A stretch of DNA of 64,000 nt, taken from Triplophysa rosa. Taxonomy: Eukaryota > Chordata > Actinopteri > Cypriniformes > Nemacheilidae. A program made the position numbers and the translations under genes. A model generated the notes under the pieces. That model was not told the origin of the DNA and did not search any database. It worked only from the letters and a program-made list of their open reading frames with translations. Below, piece by piece: positions 1-9,931 of this stretch. How positions within the stretch are numbered: position 1 is the stretch's first letter; each line of letters begins with the position of its first letter. The DNA lies in contig NC_079904.1 in assembly GCF_024868665.1 (NCBI RefSeq), forward strand, positions 20,385,066-20,449,065. Reading direction: 5' to 3'.

Positions 1-1043
1 GACATGCAACAGGTGACAGATGTTATTAGCTGAAAGGTTGGAGACTAAAAATGGAAATACTGCCCAAGCATATCTGTCTACATTATCTGAAATGCGTTTC
101 AACGGAAGAGGGTAGCTCAGAGTAGATAACCTTCCAGCCCTTCTTTGGTCGATCTGGTGAAGTGTTTATCACTTGAACCTGGGTCTTCTCACCCAGTCTT
201 CCACTACTTTCAACATTAGACAGCCAGTCTTTTGTAATAATTTGGCAATTTGCTTTGTCATCTTCTCATCACTACTTACATCTTTTTTTCTGTCTGACTG
301 GTAAAGATTGGTCTGGCTTGCAAAGCCGGAAAACTGAGCTCTGTTTCTCGCACACAATGAAGTCGATGCGGCTCCCGTTAGAAGCACACAGATACTCAAC
401 AGATCTGGAAAACGTAGGATTGCATATTCCTCATTATTAGCCACCATGTTACTCTTATACACCCTTGGACAAATAAACATTTAAACATGCTCATAACAGC
501 ATTCATTTATCCAAATTAGCGGTAGTGTTAGAGCGAATGGCTATACGTAAAGCAACTAACGTGGTGTGTATACACTTTTTAAATGATATGCAGACAATTG
601 ACTAATAAATTTGTTTGAATAAGTGTCTTCTAGTCGAATAACGAATAGTCGACTGAAAGGGGGCAGCCCTACATTTCACCATTAATTATATCTAGGGTGA
701 AATGGGAGAATCTCATAAGATTAGGAAAATATTTTGCTTTTAAAGAAAGAATGTGACAATGTCTCAAGCCCTTCTCGGTAACTTCCACATGTTGTCAATT
801 CAAAAGTTAAGAAAACAAGCTCATGGCTGAAGTTTAGGATTGGCAGCTCTTGGGCCGCCCTGCTCTGATTTAAAACCAGATGGATGCTCATCTACAATGT
901 TAAACCACCAGAAAAACAATCCTTTGTGAAGCTGAATTGTCTGAGTGACCTCACCAGTATGTGAAGACGCCATCAAGAACTATGAGCCCTCCAAGCCGCC
1001 CTGCACAATAATGTGTATCACAGCTCTAACAGGGGACAATAGA
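1..1043. other. Repeat-like intergenic DNA, hAT right end at about 620-671
   Basis: No gene is supported here. The segment at about 620-671 reads like the right end of a hAT element: it contains TAGTCGA-type subterminal motifs and finishes in GGGGGCAGCCCTA, the reverse complement of the TAGGGCTGCCCCC end seen again at 15761. Its left end is not in the window. A reading frame on the minus strand at 480-169 is open for 103 codons but shows no domain I recognise and is probably chance or old transposon sequence. Confidence 0.45.
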
Positions 1044-1051
1044 ACAGGAAC

Positions 1052-1766
1052 TAGGGCTGTCACGATTATGAAATTTGACTGACGATTAATTGTCTAATAA
1101 ATCATTGCGATTATGGCGATTAATTGACTGTTTTAGGGCTTTGGCGATTATGACGATTAATTGTCTGTTTTTGAGCTTTGACATTTAATTCTCATACATT
1201 TTTGATTCAGCGATTGAAACGACCATATTGTTCTGAATACAAGCTATGTTTTTTTCTTGGAAATACATCGGAAAAAATTGGGTCATCATATATTTAAGGT
1301 TTAGGCTTTTACCTGTCAATAATACAACCACCAAATACTTGTAAATGAAGTAAATTGATCAGGTGTGAATTGAAACCACCATTAAAATGCTATCAGTCAT
1401 AGAAAAGCTTCTAGTCTGTTTTTTTTCTCACTTGCAAGACTACAGTAAAATTTTACTTGTGTGTTAATGAAATTTTGGTAGACTGGTTTTCACACTGAGA
1501 TTTGCTTAAATAATATTAAATTGTACTGCAGGTAATTTGTATATGTTTTAGTCTTTTTTTAAGTGATTGTGTTGTGGTGGTACATTTGACAAGGATTACC
1601 ATGCTTTAGTAACCATATATACACTAAAATATGCAATATGCAGATACACTACAGCTCCCCCTAGTGTCTTCTATAGAGATGTGCGATAATTGCGATGATC
1701 CGAAATCATCGCGATGAGGTCAAACAATCGCGATGAGACGATTATTTCATAATCGTGACAGCCCTA
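1052..1766 (+). mobile_element. Non-autonomous hAT element, family 1 copy 1
   Basis: The unit starts TAGGGCTGTCACGATTATG and ends in the inverted form CATAATCGTGACAGCCCTA. The 8-bp direct repeat ACAGGAAC flanks it exactly (1044-1051 and 1767-1774), which is the target duplication length of hAT transposases. It is 715 bp with no open frame, so it depends on a transposase elsewhere. A second copy lies at 16946-17626. The two differ by small indels, for example around 1345 and 1540. Confidence 0.9.
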
Positions 1767-1774
1767 ACAGGAAC

Positions 1775-2311
1775 AGCTAGGCCTTTTCAATCCTCATCTG
1801 TCCATTAAAAGGTATTACTCTCTTCTCCCTTAATTATGCAAAAACAGTGTTAAACTGCAGTTGCAGTAAGACTATATGGGTACCGAGTGGGTTTTGTGAC
1901 GTTTGAGGCATGTAGGTGGTTAGGGTGGAAGGTATAGGGTGTTGCATGCAAGCCAAACTGAAGTCAAAGAAAACATCTGATCAGCTGCACTTGACTTGAA
2001 CAGAATGCAACAGGGTAAATGGGGTTGCATGTTGCTGCATCTATGACGATAGTTGTCAGTTTAGGTCCAAAACAAACATCGCAACATAAAAAATGACTAA
2101 GCGCATCATAAATATGAAACTTGTAAAACTAAACATGTGGTTTTTCAGCACTGTTTGTTTAAAAATCCTGACCAGCCAATGGCAAAAGTGGGCAGGGGGC
2201 AGGGCTATCTGCTCAAGTAACCAATGGTAGATCCTGTTTTTTAAAACTTAGGAAAGCATGAAAGTGGAAAACGTTTGCTGAAGACAGCTGCTTTAATCTA
2301 AGTGGATTCAC
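1775..2311. other. No recognisable feature
   Basis: AT-rich intergenic sequence between two transposons. I see no exon, RNA gene or clear repeat boundary. Confidence 0.4.
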
Positions 2312-2314
2312 TAA

Positions 2315-3267
2315 TACCGCTTTTCCACCGGGGCTTGTGCAAGAGCCGGAGCCCAACCCAAAAATATCCTGAGCAGGTGCCAAGATCCTGGTTCTGAACT
2401 GGCCCCGAAACCTTGCTTGTCTCGAACTAGGGAACCTACGAAGTCAGTAGGCGGAGCTTTCTCTGGATACTGCAGTTTGAAAGGCGCAGCAACGTCAATA
2501 GAGCAATAAATCTTTACAATGTTCGTGATATTATTGTTATTTTGTTACTAAATGCATTTTTAAGAATTATTTAGGTGAGAATGTATGCGTTTAAAGTTTA
2601 AATCAGTGGTCAGTTAATAAAGACTGTGTCTGTTTAAAAATTAGCTTGGATGTTTTAAGAGATGTGAGCTCCACGCAACCACCGAGTGCTCGGCGCACAT
2701 GTATCCCGCTGAACGAAGCCTCATCTCGGCAAGTCCTTCTGAAACTCACCGCTGGCTCTTATATCTAAAGAGATTAAGCATGATAATTTATTAATTTTGG
2801 GCATATGTCTAACGGTCAGTTTTGGCCTTATAAATCTGTTATTTGTACCTGATCAAATTGTTTTGACTGAGGGCAAAGTTAAGTTTCATAACCTTATATT
2901 TTTTATTTAACTTTGTATTGTAGCGCTTCCTTGTGCTTTTGACTAAATTATTTGCTTTTAAATTACGTATTGAACAAACATCTTATACTTTCTAATAAGG
3001 GATTGTGTTTTATATCATATTTCCATGTATTTAAAAACAGTTAGAATAATCAGAGTAGGCATACGTTGCCTAAATCACGTATAACTATTTTAAAAAGCGA
3101 AATGACAGGAAGCACTGTTGTGTTTTATATTGTTAAATATAAATTTACATGGAAATGACGTAGAGGGTTCTGCTACCTGCCAGTGGACTGGTTCTGAACG
3201 GTGCCATCCTCGGCCTAGAACCAGCTCCAGCTCCAGTACCAGCACCAGCCCCGGTGGAAAAGAGGTA
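2315..3267 (+). mobile_element. PIF/Harbinger-like non-autonomous transposon
   Basis: The ends are inverted repeats: TACCGCTTTTCCACCGGGGC on the left and GCCCCGGTGGAAAAGAGGTA on the right. A TAA trinucleotide flanks both sides (2312-2314 and 3268-3270), matching the 3-bp TWA duplication of PIF/Harbinger elements. The right subterminal part is a run of CCAGCTCCAGCTCC-type repeats. No transposase frame is visible in 953 bp. The superfamily call rests on the 3-bp duplication and could be wrong. Confidence 0.65.
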
Positions 3268-3270
3268 TAA

Positions 3271-3723
3271 GAGTGTCAGACATGCTGAGATGTACAAGCT
3301 ATATAGATCTTTGAAGTGCAACCACCCACTGAAAGTACCCAGCAGACTCCGTGCTTAAAACGCTGAGCAGTGTGTTTCTCTTCTTAGATGAGAAGAAACA
3401 CAAGAAGGAAAAAAGAGAGACCCAATGGGCAAAGGACAGTAGAAAGCAGTTCCACTATTTCACCATATGGAACCAATGACTAATTTACACGTCAAAAGCC
3501 TCCACACACGCACACATTCCACAGAGTCAAATCATTTAAGTATGTCTTAGCAGACCAAATGACCTCACACAAACACACACACATATTCTTTTTGAGTCAA
3601 ACCCTTTTATGCCTTTTTAAACAGAACTTTTTAGCGGATTCCATATGACCTAACACACAAACTTATGACACTCCTGGGTATATGTTTTCTTTCCACAGAA
3701 ATGACACACACTACATTAAACTC
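3271..3723. other. No recognisable gene; short CA-rich stretches
   Basis: Intergenic sequence with short ACACAC runs near 3500-3580. Nothing else is identifiable. Confidence 0.4.
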
Positions 3724-3885
3724 TAGGGCTGCAGCTATCGATTCTTTTACTAATCGAGTATTCTACTGATTTTCCATCGATTAATCGGGTATTCGGATAA
3801 TAAGTACTTTTTCTTTATTAAAAAGCAATACTAAATATACAAGAGAAAATAAGACAGGTCTCTTAAAATGAGTAAAACAACTAAT
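3724..3885 (+). mobile_element. Left-end fragment of a hAT element (family 3)
   Basis: It begins TAGGGCTGCAGCTATCGATTC. The next 150 bp match the left part of the longer copy at 16265-17977, including TAATCGGGTATT and the stretch ending in AACAACTAAT. Homology stops where the CAGGGTTTTTCC element begins at 3886, and the continuation seen at 16430 does not reappear after 5055. The rest of this copy was therefore lost. Confidence 0.7.
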
Positions 3886-5055
3886 CAGGGTTTTTCCTGG
3901 CTCAAAATGAGGCCGAGGTGGTGCCATCTTGATCTTGTACACACACGTAGGCCTACCGTACCTTTAAGTGGCTTGACCAAAGTGACTGAGTTTGACATAT
4001 TAAAATGTCAAAAAGTTCTAATAAAATTAGACAAAAATGACAATTATTAAGTTATTTATATAAAACATTACTTTTATTCAACCCAACAGAAATGTTTTTT
4101 TAATCAAATATAGCTTTTTTATCATTTCAACTAACTTTTCAGCCCACAATAGCCAACTGAATTAACCTTTCTAAATGAGCAAAGCTCATTCACATCTTGC
4201 ATTCTCTGTGGTTCACTTTAAATGATCTCTTATATTCGCTAGTGACTGAAAAGTTCAATAGTTTAAATTAATCGGTTCAAATGAGTCATTCGTGTGTGAG
4301 TCGTTCTGAACACAATGTGCGTTTATACTGGCGAACTCGCTGTGTACAGTATACGCGGATTCAACGATCCAACTGCACAGCTTAAGACATTACAATGATG
4401 TACGTTATGTTAATTTAATAAATTTCAAGAAATTAAACGTACTTGGATGCAAAACAAACAGCCGTGAAACACAGGCTGGCTCTTGTTCTGCAACTCTTTT
4501 TAGTAGGGCTGCTCGATTATGACAAAAATCATAATCACGATTATTTTGCCCAATATTGAGATCCCGATTATTTAACACGATTACTCCTTAACGTTTGAAA
4601 CAACATGGAAAAATGTAAAAGCTTGCCTTTTAATATGTGAAATCAACTGAAAAATAAATGTAAAGAAAATAGCACAGTTGAACCACTATAAACTAAAACT
4701 GTGCGCTGTGGTTTTATACCACAAGAAAGGAGAGGATCCTTGCAAAATGGAATGCGGCACAATAATCGTTTACCTCGATTATTTTGTTTTTGTAATTGTT
4801 GAAGGCCAAAATTGCCGATTACGATTCATTTTCGATTAATTGCACAGCCCTACTTTTTAGCGCCTCAGTGTGCTGATAACGAAACAGCGCCTCCACTGTG
4901 GCGTAATGTCGAAACTGCAGTTACAAATGACAGTCTGTTAAATGCACGCAGCATTTCTTGTGAAGACTCGCAATATAATTTTGGCAAGAGCCTGAGGCGG
5001 CACGACATTTGACGGAGGCGGCCGCCTCCAATTTCTCTATGCAGGAAAAACCTTG
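3886..5055 (+). mobile_element. CAGGGTTTTTCC element, copy 1
   Basis: Inverted termini CAGGGTTTTTCCTGG and CAGGAAAAACCTTG bound a unit homologous along its length to the copy at 29933-30725. Both carry the same GAGGCGGAGGTGGTGCC-like left part and a GGCGGCCGCCTCC palindrome near the right end. This copy is longer because a hAT element (4504-4852) sits inside it. No target duplication is visible, so the right flank was probably rearranged. No protein is encoded. Confidence 0.75.
4504..4852 (+). mobile_element. Non-autonomous hAT element, family 2 copy 1
   Basis: The unit starts TAGGGCTGCTCGATTATGAC and ends ATTGCACAGCCCTA, with the 8-bp duplication CTTTTTAG on both sides (4496-4503 and 4853-4860). 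The homologous host repeat at 30517-30545 has a single CTTTTTAG and no insert, so it is an empty site. The second copy of this 349-bp family is at 35623-35968. Confidence 0.93.
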
Positions 5056-5650
5056 GAATCACGTGTTGTTTTCCTCAACTGTAAGTCACTTTAGATAAAA
5101 GCGATTCCTGTCTGGGAGTCAGCAGCTCCAGTTCAAACATAAACCGGAACGTTAGCATGACGCAGTTAATCACGGGGCCACGGGGTCACGATCGGTCACG
5201 AGACACACGAGAGCCAATGCGTATACAGTAGGAAGATAGATGATATGTATAACAATTAAGTATGAATACTGTATATGCATAAACAATGAGAGTACATGTA
5301 TATGACTGGTGTTATAAACTGGTGATCATGGGGTCTGTACTGTAGGTCTTCATCGCTCGTCACTCTATATTAGATGTCCACTTTCAGTGTATTGCGACTC
5401 TTTTTTGACTTTCTCACGCTTGTCTTTGCACCGTGAGTCTTGGTGATATATTCTTTTGAATAATAAATGCAAATTATGATAGGCTTCGCTGCATCCTTCA
5501 CAACCTAGCAAAGGCCTGCAAGATGGAGATCTACAGTGCAAATTACATTCAGCATACATATTCAGCACCGAGACTAATAAATACTCATCAATTAGCTTGA
5601 TATCATTTAGTTTTGATTCCTGTGATGAATCTGTGGCTATCTAACACATA
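5056..5650. other. Intergenic, SINE-tail-like fragment near 5085
   Basis: A short match to the fish SINE/LINE tail (TGTAAGTCACTTTAGATAAA) lies at about 5080-5105. The rest shows no feature I can name. Confidence 0.35.
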
Positions 5651-5658
5651 CTGTAGAC

Positions 5659-6448
5659 AAGTGGTTCTCAACTCTGGCACGCGAAATCCATTTTCCTGCC
5701 GAGTTTAGCCCCATGTCACGACTGGCGTGGTGGAAGAACCCAAATGCAGGCAACAGCGGTGATGAAGGGGTTAACAAAGGATATTTATCATAAAAAACAC
5801 AAAACAAAAACCCACGAGGGGGCAAGAAACAGAACTAAATCTAAAACGGGACACGACGAATTAACAAGAGGCAAAACGGAAACACTCACAAACTCCAACG
5901 GACACAAGGGTAAGTACAGGAACGATCCACAGGAAAACATGCACATACAATGACCAACACAGGACAATGAAACATGAGGGTATTATATAGGGAGGACAAA
6001 CGAGGGATAATGGCACAGGGCAGGTGAGGGTAATGAAACACGGACGGGAAGCAATACGTGAAACGTGAGGGGCGGGGCTAATGACGAGACACTGGAGAGA
6101 ACGCATATTATTGTCAAACAGCCCCAACTCTGATAAAACACCTGAACAGGCTAATAATCAGTGACTTCAGGAACAGACGCGTTCAACTTAATGTTGGGCT
6201 GTGCAGATTGTTTGGCATATCGCATTAAAGTACCGCGAGAGCGATTCAAATGCGTACCGAGCAATCTGCACTTGAATCGTTATCGTGGTACTTAAATGTC
6301 ATACGCTGATAGATTTGCGCAGTGCCGCATTAAGTTGAACGCATCTATTCCTAAAGACGCTGATTAGCTTGTTCAGGTGTTTTATATCAGAGTTGGGGCT
6401 AAACTCGGCAGGAAAATGGATCTCGCGGGCCAGAGTTGAGAACCACTG
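5659..6448 (+). mobile_element. hAT-type foldback element carrying an LTR insertion
   Basis: The ends are AAGTGGTTCTCAACTC and GAGTTGAGAACCACTG, a Charlie-like hAT terminus, and the 8-bp duplication CTGTAGAC is intact on both sides (5651-5658 and 6449-6456). The left arm (GCCGAGTTTAGCCCCA) resumes after the inserted LTR at 6121 and pairs with 6360-6410, so the unit was largely palindromic before the LTR arrived. Its central part (about 6200-6310) holds a second inverted repeat containing GTACCGCGAGAGCGATTC, a motif shared with the foldbacks at 38781 and 63236. Confidence 0.85.
5714..6120 (-). repeat. Solo LTR, shortened, inside the hAT element
   Basis: Read on the minus strand this unit ends CACGCCAGTCGTGACA and matches the 3' parts of the LTRs at 25186-25743 and 52896-53467. 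It includes the GTTAACCCCTTCAT stretch and the poly-A-type region. It lacks their first 90 or so bases and starts at TGTTTGACAATAATA, which is the right arm of the hairpin found in the longer copies. GCCCCA flanks it on both sides (5708-5713 and 6121-6126), so it behaves as an insertion and not just a torn fragment. Confidence 0.7.
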
Positions 6449-6456
6449 CTGTAGAC

Positions 6457-8205
6457 TAACAAATGTAACACCAAGTATGCACTTTTTTTTACAGTACTGA
6501 GGTATGTATGAGTCTAGCAGTTCTCAAGCACAGCGGAGCACATATAATAGGCTTAAAATTAGCCTCAAGGTCAGCCATATTTAGAACACGGCTATTTTAT
6601 TAATTACAGTAGGTCTGAACTATAAGCACTAGAAGCAGAATTACTTAGTATTAATATATCTTTGTACAGAAAAAAAAAACAGTATGCAAAGCTAAATACT
6701 ACAGAAAGTGTTAATTTATCATGTAACACTGAGCTGCTAGGCAGATAAAAAATGTCTGTTTTAAACAAAACGAGAACTAAGAAGTATTCTATATGACTTG
6801 TGTGGTATACAATCAGGGCTGTCCAGTCAGCCGATATATATCTGTCTGTGCAAAGAATAAAATTGCAATTGTAGCACGCGTGCGATACAGTTTTGCACAT
6901 GATTTGGACAGAACCGCTTGTTTGTGTGAGGCGTGTTTGTCGCGATGCTTGTTTGTGTGTGGTGTAAATCAATGGTGAACAGCTATTGTAGTTGTTTTTG
7001 CGTCTACAACTTGTTTTCCTGCTGCAGTCCATATTTAGAGCCCTGTGATTTCCGCAATGTGGAAACAGGGAAGGATGCGCGATCTGGCTTTTTAAATACG
7101 TCATCTGCTTGTTTTGCGTGAATGTGAATGAGCTGCACAGTTTAACGTATTACTACACACGTGTGACAGGTTAGGACGATTCTAAGGGCCTACGCACTTT
7201 TTGACCCCGCCGAGGTCATGTGCCCTCATAATCTTTTCTCAAAATCTGAAAATGCACTTCCACCGTATCCATCTCAGACTACTTCTCCCCTCCAACTGTC
7301 AGTCTGCTGCTAGTTTCATTTCAAAATGCAAAGCCTGCTTTTATACATCCAATTAAATCGCAATGGAAAACACAAGCCACGGCCGATATTTTTCTCATTT
7401 GATATTCCATGTCACTCGGGAGTTTAAAATCGGCATGAAACGGAAGTAATGATCTTATTCTTTTCTGTATTGGGACGTAATCGGCTTCTGAAATGAGAGG
7501 AAACGTAGGGCGGGACTTGATTTCGTCCATTGGGAACTGATTGGATAGTTGGAAGATGGGCGTTGCCAACAAAATGAAGGCAGATTTGAATTGTCATATT
7601 TAATTTCGTGACAACTTTAAGCAAGAAAAAGGAAGATTCTTTTTTGTCCAGTTGAATTTAGATTGAACAATAACATTTGTTTCTGGTGATAACACATTGC
7701 TCGTATTACTGTCATAAATAGTTAATCTGAAAATAAAAAACAGTAGAATGCCACCTTCATATTGATTTTGGCTTCCAAATCTCTGCTACCTACCCAAAAC
7801 CAGTGATCTTCGCCTAGTCTTTAAGCATGAAAAGCAGCAGACATAGGACAATCTTTAATTGTGGGTTTTAATTTTAGAGCTGCGTGGATGTAAACTAGAG
7901 GAGGTGCTCGCTTTGTACAGCTCACAGATAGGAAACCCTTTCATTTTCTGCCTGCCCATTCCATGTTAACTGTGCATGTGTGTTGTACTAGATCCTGTGG
8001 TTGTATGTGCATGCTGTGCCTGTTAGGTGAACTAATAATTAACTTTAAAATGGTTTATTCCTTAAGGTCTCTTAAGTATTTTTTCTTGTATCTTTTTCTT
8101 TGTCAGCCTCCTTTGGTAAGAATGTCAAATTAGTTTAATAACGCCACTCATATATTCACATTAGGCATGTTTTATGTTATGAAATAGCATGCCAATAAGG
8201 ACAGT
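6457..8205. other. Intergenic, probable unclassified repeats, no gene supported
   Basis: The stretch at about 6808-7140 begins CAGGGCTGTCC and looks transposon-like. The part at about 7200-7610 has the compact, GC-balanced look of a dispersed fish repeat. I could not find paired ends with a target duplication for either. A 166-codon minus-strand open frame at 7104-6604 has no recognisable motif and is not called as a gene. Confidence 0.35.
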
Positions 8206-8481
8206 CACTGTGTCGTGATCTCAGTCTTGTCGTGACCTTCTTGTCTGGTGTGAGTGTTTGTTTTGTTTTGTCTAACTCTTGTGGAACCGTCTTGACGGCT
8301 TGTGCTTGTTTAGTGTCTACGTCATTAGCCCCGTCCCCGTGTCTCCCCTTCAGGCTTTCCTCTCACCGGGTTTCCATCACCTCATCACCTACACTCCTGT
8401 TGCTCATCCCTAATTAGCAGTCCCCCCTGGCTCCTTATTATTATTCACCGGTTGTTCATTCCCCGCTGATTAGGTCCCCTC

Positions 8482-8489
8482 TATTTAAG
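8482..8489 (+). promoter_or_regulatory. TATA-like box of the LTR promoter
   Basis: TATTTAAG is followed by CCCTCTTGTTTTCTTGTC. The predicted start of R (8512) is 30 nt from its first base, normal RNA polymerase II spacing. The same motif and following sequence recur in the 3' LTR (near 13546), and similar ones occur in the solo LTRs at 24230, 25405 and 53125. Confidence 0.7.
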
Positions 8490-8511
8490 CCCTCTTGTTT
8501 TCTTGTCTTTT

Positions 8512-8522
8512 GTCAGACCGTT
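8512..8522 (+). other. Predicted self-primer at the RNA 5' end
   Basis: GTCAGACCGTT is the exact reverse complement of AACGGTCTGAC at 8973-8983, just after the LTR. It sits where TATA spacing predicts the transcript to begin. In Tf1 of fission yeast the 5' end of the element RNA folds back onto such a site and is cleaved to prime minus-strand synthesis. That mechanism is inferred here from the match and position. The 3' LTR has the same 11 nt at 13575-13585. Confidence 0.75.
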
Positions 8523-8908
8523 GCGTGTTTAATGTCAGCTCTGACTGCCATAGTCTTGTTCTGTTTGTCTAAGTCTTAGATATCTCCTAGTCTTGCTTTT
8601 GTTGTTGTAGTGCTCCAGTGCTTTTGCTCTTCGCTATTTTTTCCTCTGTGTCCCTCAGTGTTCTCTGGCGTCTCGGACCTCCGTTCTCCTCACCTCCCAG
8701 CACCTCCTCACAAGGGATCACCTCTATCATCCGGATTTTTGCCAGCGGGTCGAGACTGCTCCCCGCTGAGCATCTGGGGTAGTCAAAGTTCCTGTCCGGA
8801 TTCTGTTACTGATTCTTCCGTGAGTACCGTTGGGTCGAGCTCTCTCCCCACGGGCTCACGAGGTACCTGTGGTCAGCGAGTTTGGTGATCTGCTGTGGGC
8901 ATTCATAT

Positions 8909-8914
8909 AATAAA
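8909..8914 (+). terminator. LTR polyadenylation signal
   Basis: AATAAA is followed by a T-rich stretch (CCTTTTCTCCC). The matching signal in the 3' LTR is at 13972-13977 and would end the genomic transcript. Confidence 0.8.
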
Positions 8915-8965
8915 GACCTTTTCTCCCGCTATTGAGTCTCCTAACCTTTTGTTCCTCTCCGAGTC

Positions 8966-9931
8966 ATGACAGAACGGTCTGACCATACTGGAGATTCAGC
9001 GGGGATGGATCCCTTCCACAATGCCCTACAACAACAGGGGGTCGCCCTCGGACAGCAGGTCACACGGCTGAATGCCACAACACAGGAAGTGGGAAATCTT
9101 GCAGGTCAAGTCACGGATCTTACAGCCCTAGTCACCGAGCTGCGCAGAGAACTCGCTGCGAGTCGAATTTCTTCCAGCCCGTCTCGTGGACTTCTGTCTG
9201 AGTCTGAGCCCCATGTCAATAACCCCCCGCCTTACAACGGAGACCCCAATGCCTGCCGTCCTTTCCTTGCCCAGTGTGCTCTGGTGTTTTCCCTTCAGCC
9301 ACGCCACTATGCCACCGAAGAGGCAAGGGTGGCGTTTGTTTTAACCCTGCTGACGGGTCGGGCACGAGAGTGGGGTACAGCTGTATGGGAGTCTCAAGCA
9401 CCCTTTTGTCACTCGTTCACAGACTTCCGGGCCGAAATGATCAGGCTGTTCGACAGGTCAGCTCAGGGGGAGCAGGCGGCCGCCCAGCTCTCAAGTCTGA
9501 CCCAGGGTCGTAACTCCATCACGGATTATTCCATCAAGTTCCAGACGCTGGCGGCCACCTGCAACTGGAACGAGGAGGCGCTACGCGCTCGATTTCTCAA
9601 CGGGGTGAATGCGTCCTTTGCTGATGAGATCGCCACACTCGAACCCCCTAGGGATTTAGACTCCCTCACCAACCTCTGCCTCCGGGTCGAGACCCGTTTA
9701 AACAATCGTCGACGCCGGCAGCCTTCACCCACCTCTTGGCGAGTCCGAGACGCCCACACCTTCCCTAAAGTCACCGGAGCCAGCCCCGAGGAGGAGCCCA
9801 TGCAACTAGGCCGCTCTCGCTTGACACCTTTACAGAAGCAGCAGCGCCTTCTCGGAGGACTCTGCTTCTATTGCGGGAGGGATGGGCACCAAGTCATCCA
9901 GTGTCCGTTAAAAGGCTCCGCCCACCCGTAG
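8966..9931 (+). CDS. gag: Gag polyprotein of the chromovirus
   Basis: The 321-residue structural protein packages element RNA into particles. After a short polar start, residues about 22-68 form a heptad-like helix rich in Q, V, L and E (coiled coil). The central part (about 75-240) resembles the retrotransposon Gag capsid domain of sushi-type elements, with a PYNGDP motif and the [10 protein letters not shown] stretch. A CCHC zinc knuckle (C-x2-C-x4-H-x4-C) occupies residues 300-313 and should bind RNA. The ATG is the first in the transcript's gag frame and lies in the last 6 bases of the LTR. The stop at 9929-9931 follows the zinc knuckle by eight residues, inside the pol frame. Confidence 0.93.
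   Translation: MTERSDHTGDSAGMDPFHNALQQQGVALGQQVTRLNATTQEVGNLAGQVTDLTALVTELRRELAASRISSSPSRGLLSESEPHVNNPPPYNGDPNACRPFLAQCALVFSLQPRHYATEEARVAFVLTLLTGRAREWGTAVWESQAPFCHSFTDFRAEMIRLFDRSAQGEQAAAQLSSLTQGRNSITDYSIKFQTLAATCNWNEEALRARFLNGVNASFADEIATLEPPRDLDSLTNLCLRVETRLNNRRRRQPSPTSWRVRDAHTFPKVTGASPEEEPMQLGRSRLTPLQKQQRLLGGLCFYCGRDGHQVIQCPLKGSAHP
8973..8983 (+). other. Primer-binding site, self-priming type
   Basis: AACGGTCTGAC starts two bases after the LTR end. It does not begin with TGG, as a site for a tRNA 3' CCA end would, but it is complementary to the predicted RNA 5' end at 8512-8522. It also lies inside the gag reading frame, codons 3-6. Confidence 0.7.

Larger units (their letters stand above)
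8211..8971 (+). repeat. 5' LTR of the chromovirus
   Basis: It begins TGTCGTGATCTC and ends GAGTCATGACA. U3 runs to about 8511, R starts at about 8512 (downstream of TATTTAAG at 8482-8489), and AATAAA at 8909-8914 should set the R/U5 border roughly 15-25 nt later. The gag start codon (8966) lies within the last bases of U5, an unusual overlap. Confidence 0.95.

Noticed and set aside
169..480. 103-codon minus-strand open frame
   Set aside because: Looked briefly like a THAP-type or transposase exon, but no zinc-ligand pattern or catalytic motif can be shown.
5744..6127. Open frames on both strands of the LTR at 5714-6120
   Set aside because: The same sequence in other LTR copies is non-coding, with promoter and poly-A signals.
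6604..7104. 166-codon minus-strand open frame
   Set aside because: No recognisable domain, odd hydrophobic and polar runs, no splice or promoter context, and it overlaps repeat-like sequence.
9882..9900. Separate ATG start for pol
   Set aside because: The ATG at 9882 is not in the pol frame. Pol appears to need a frameshift from gag.
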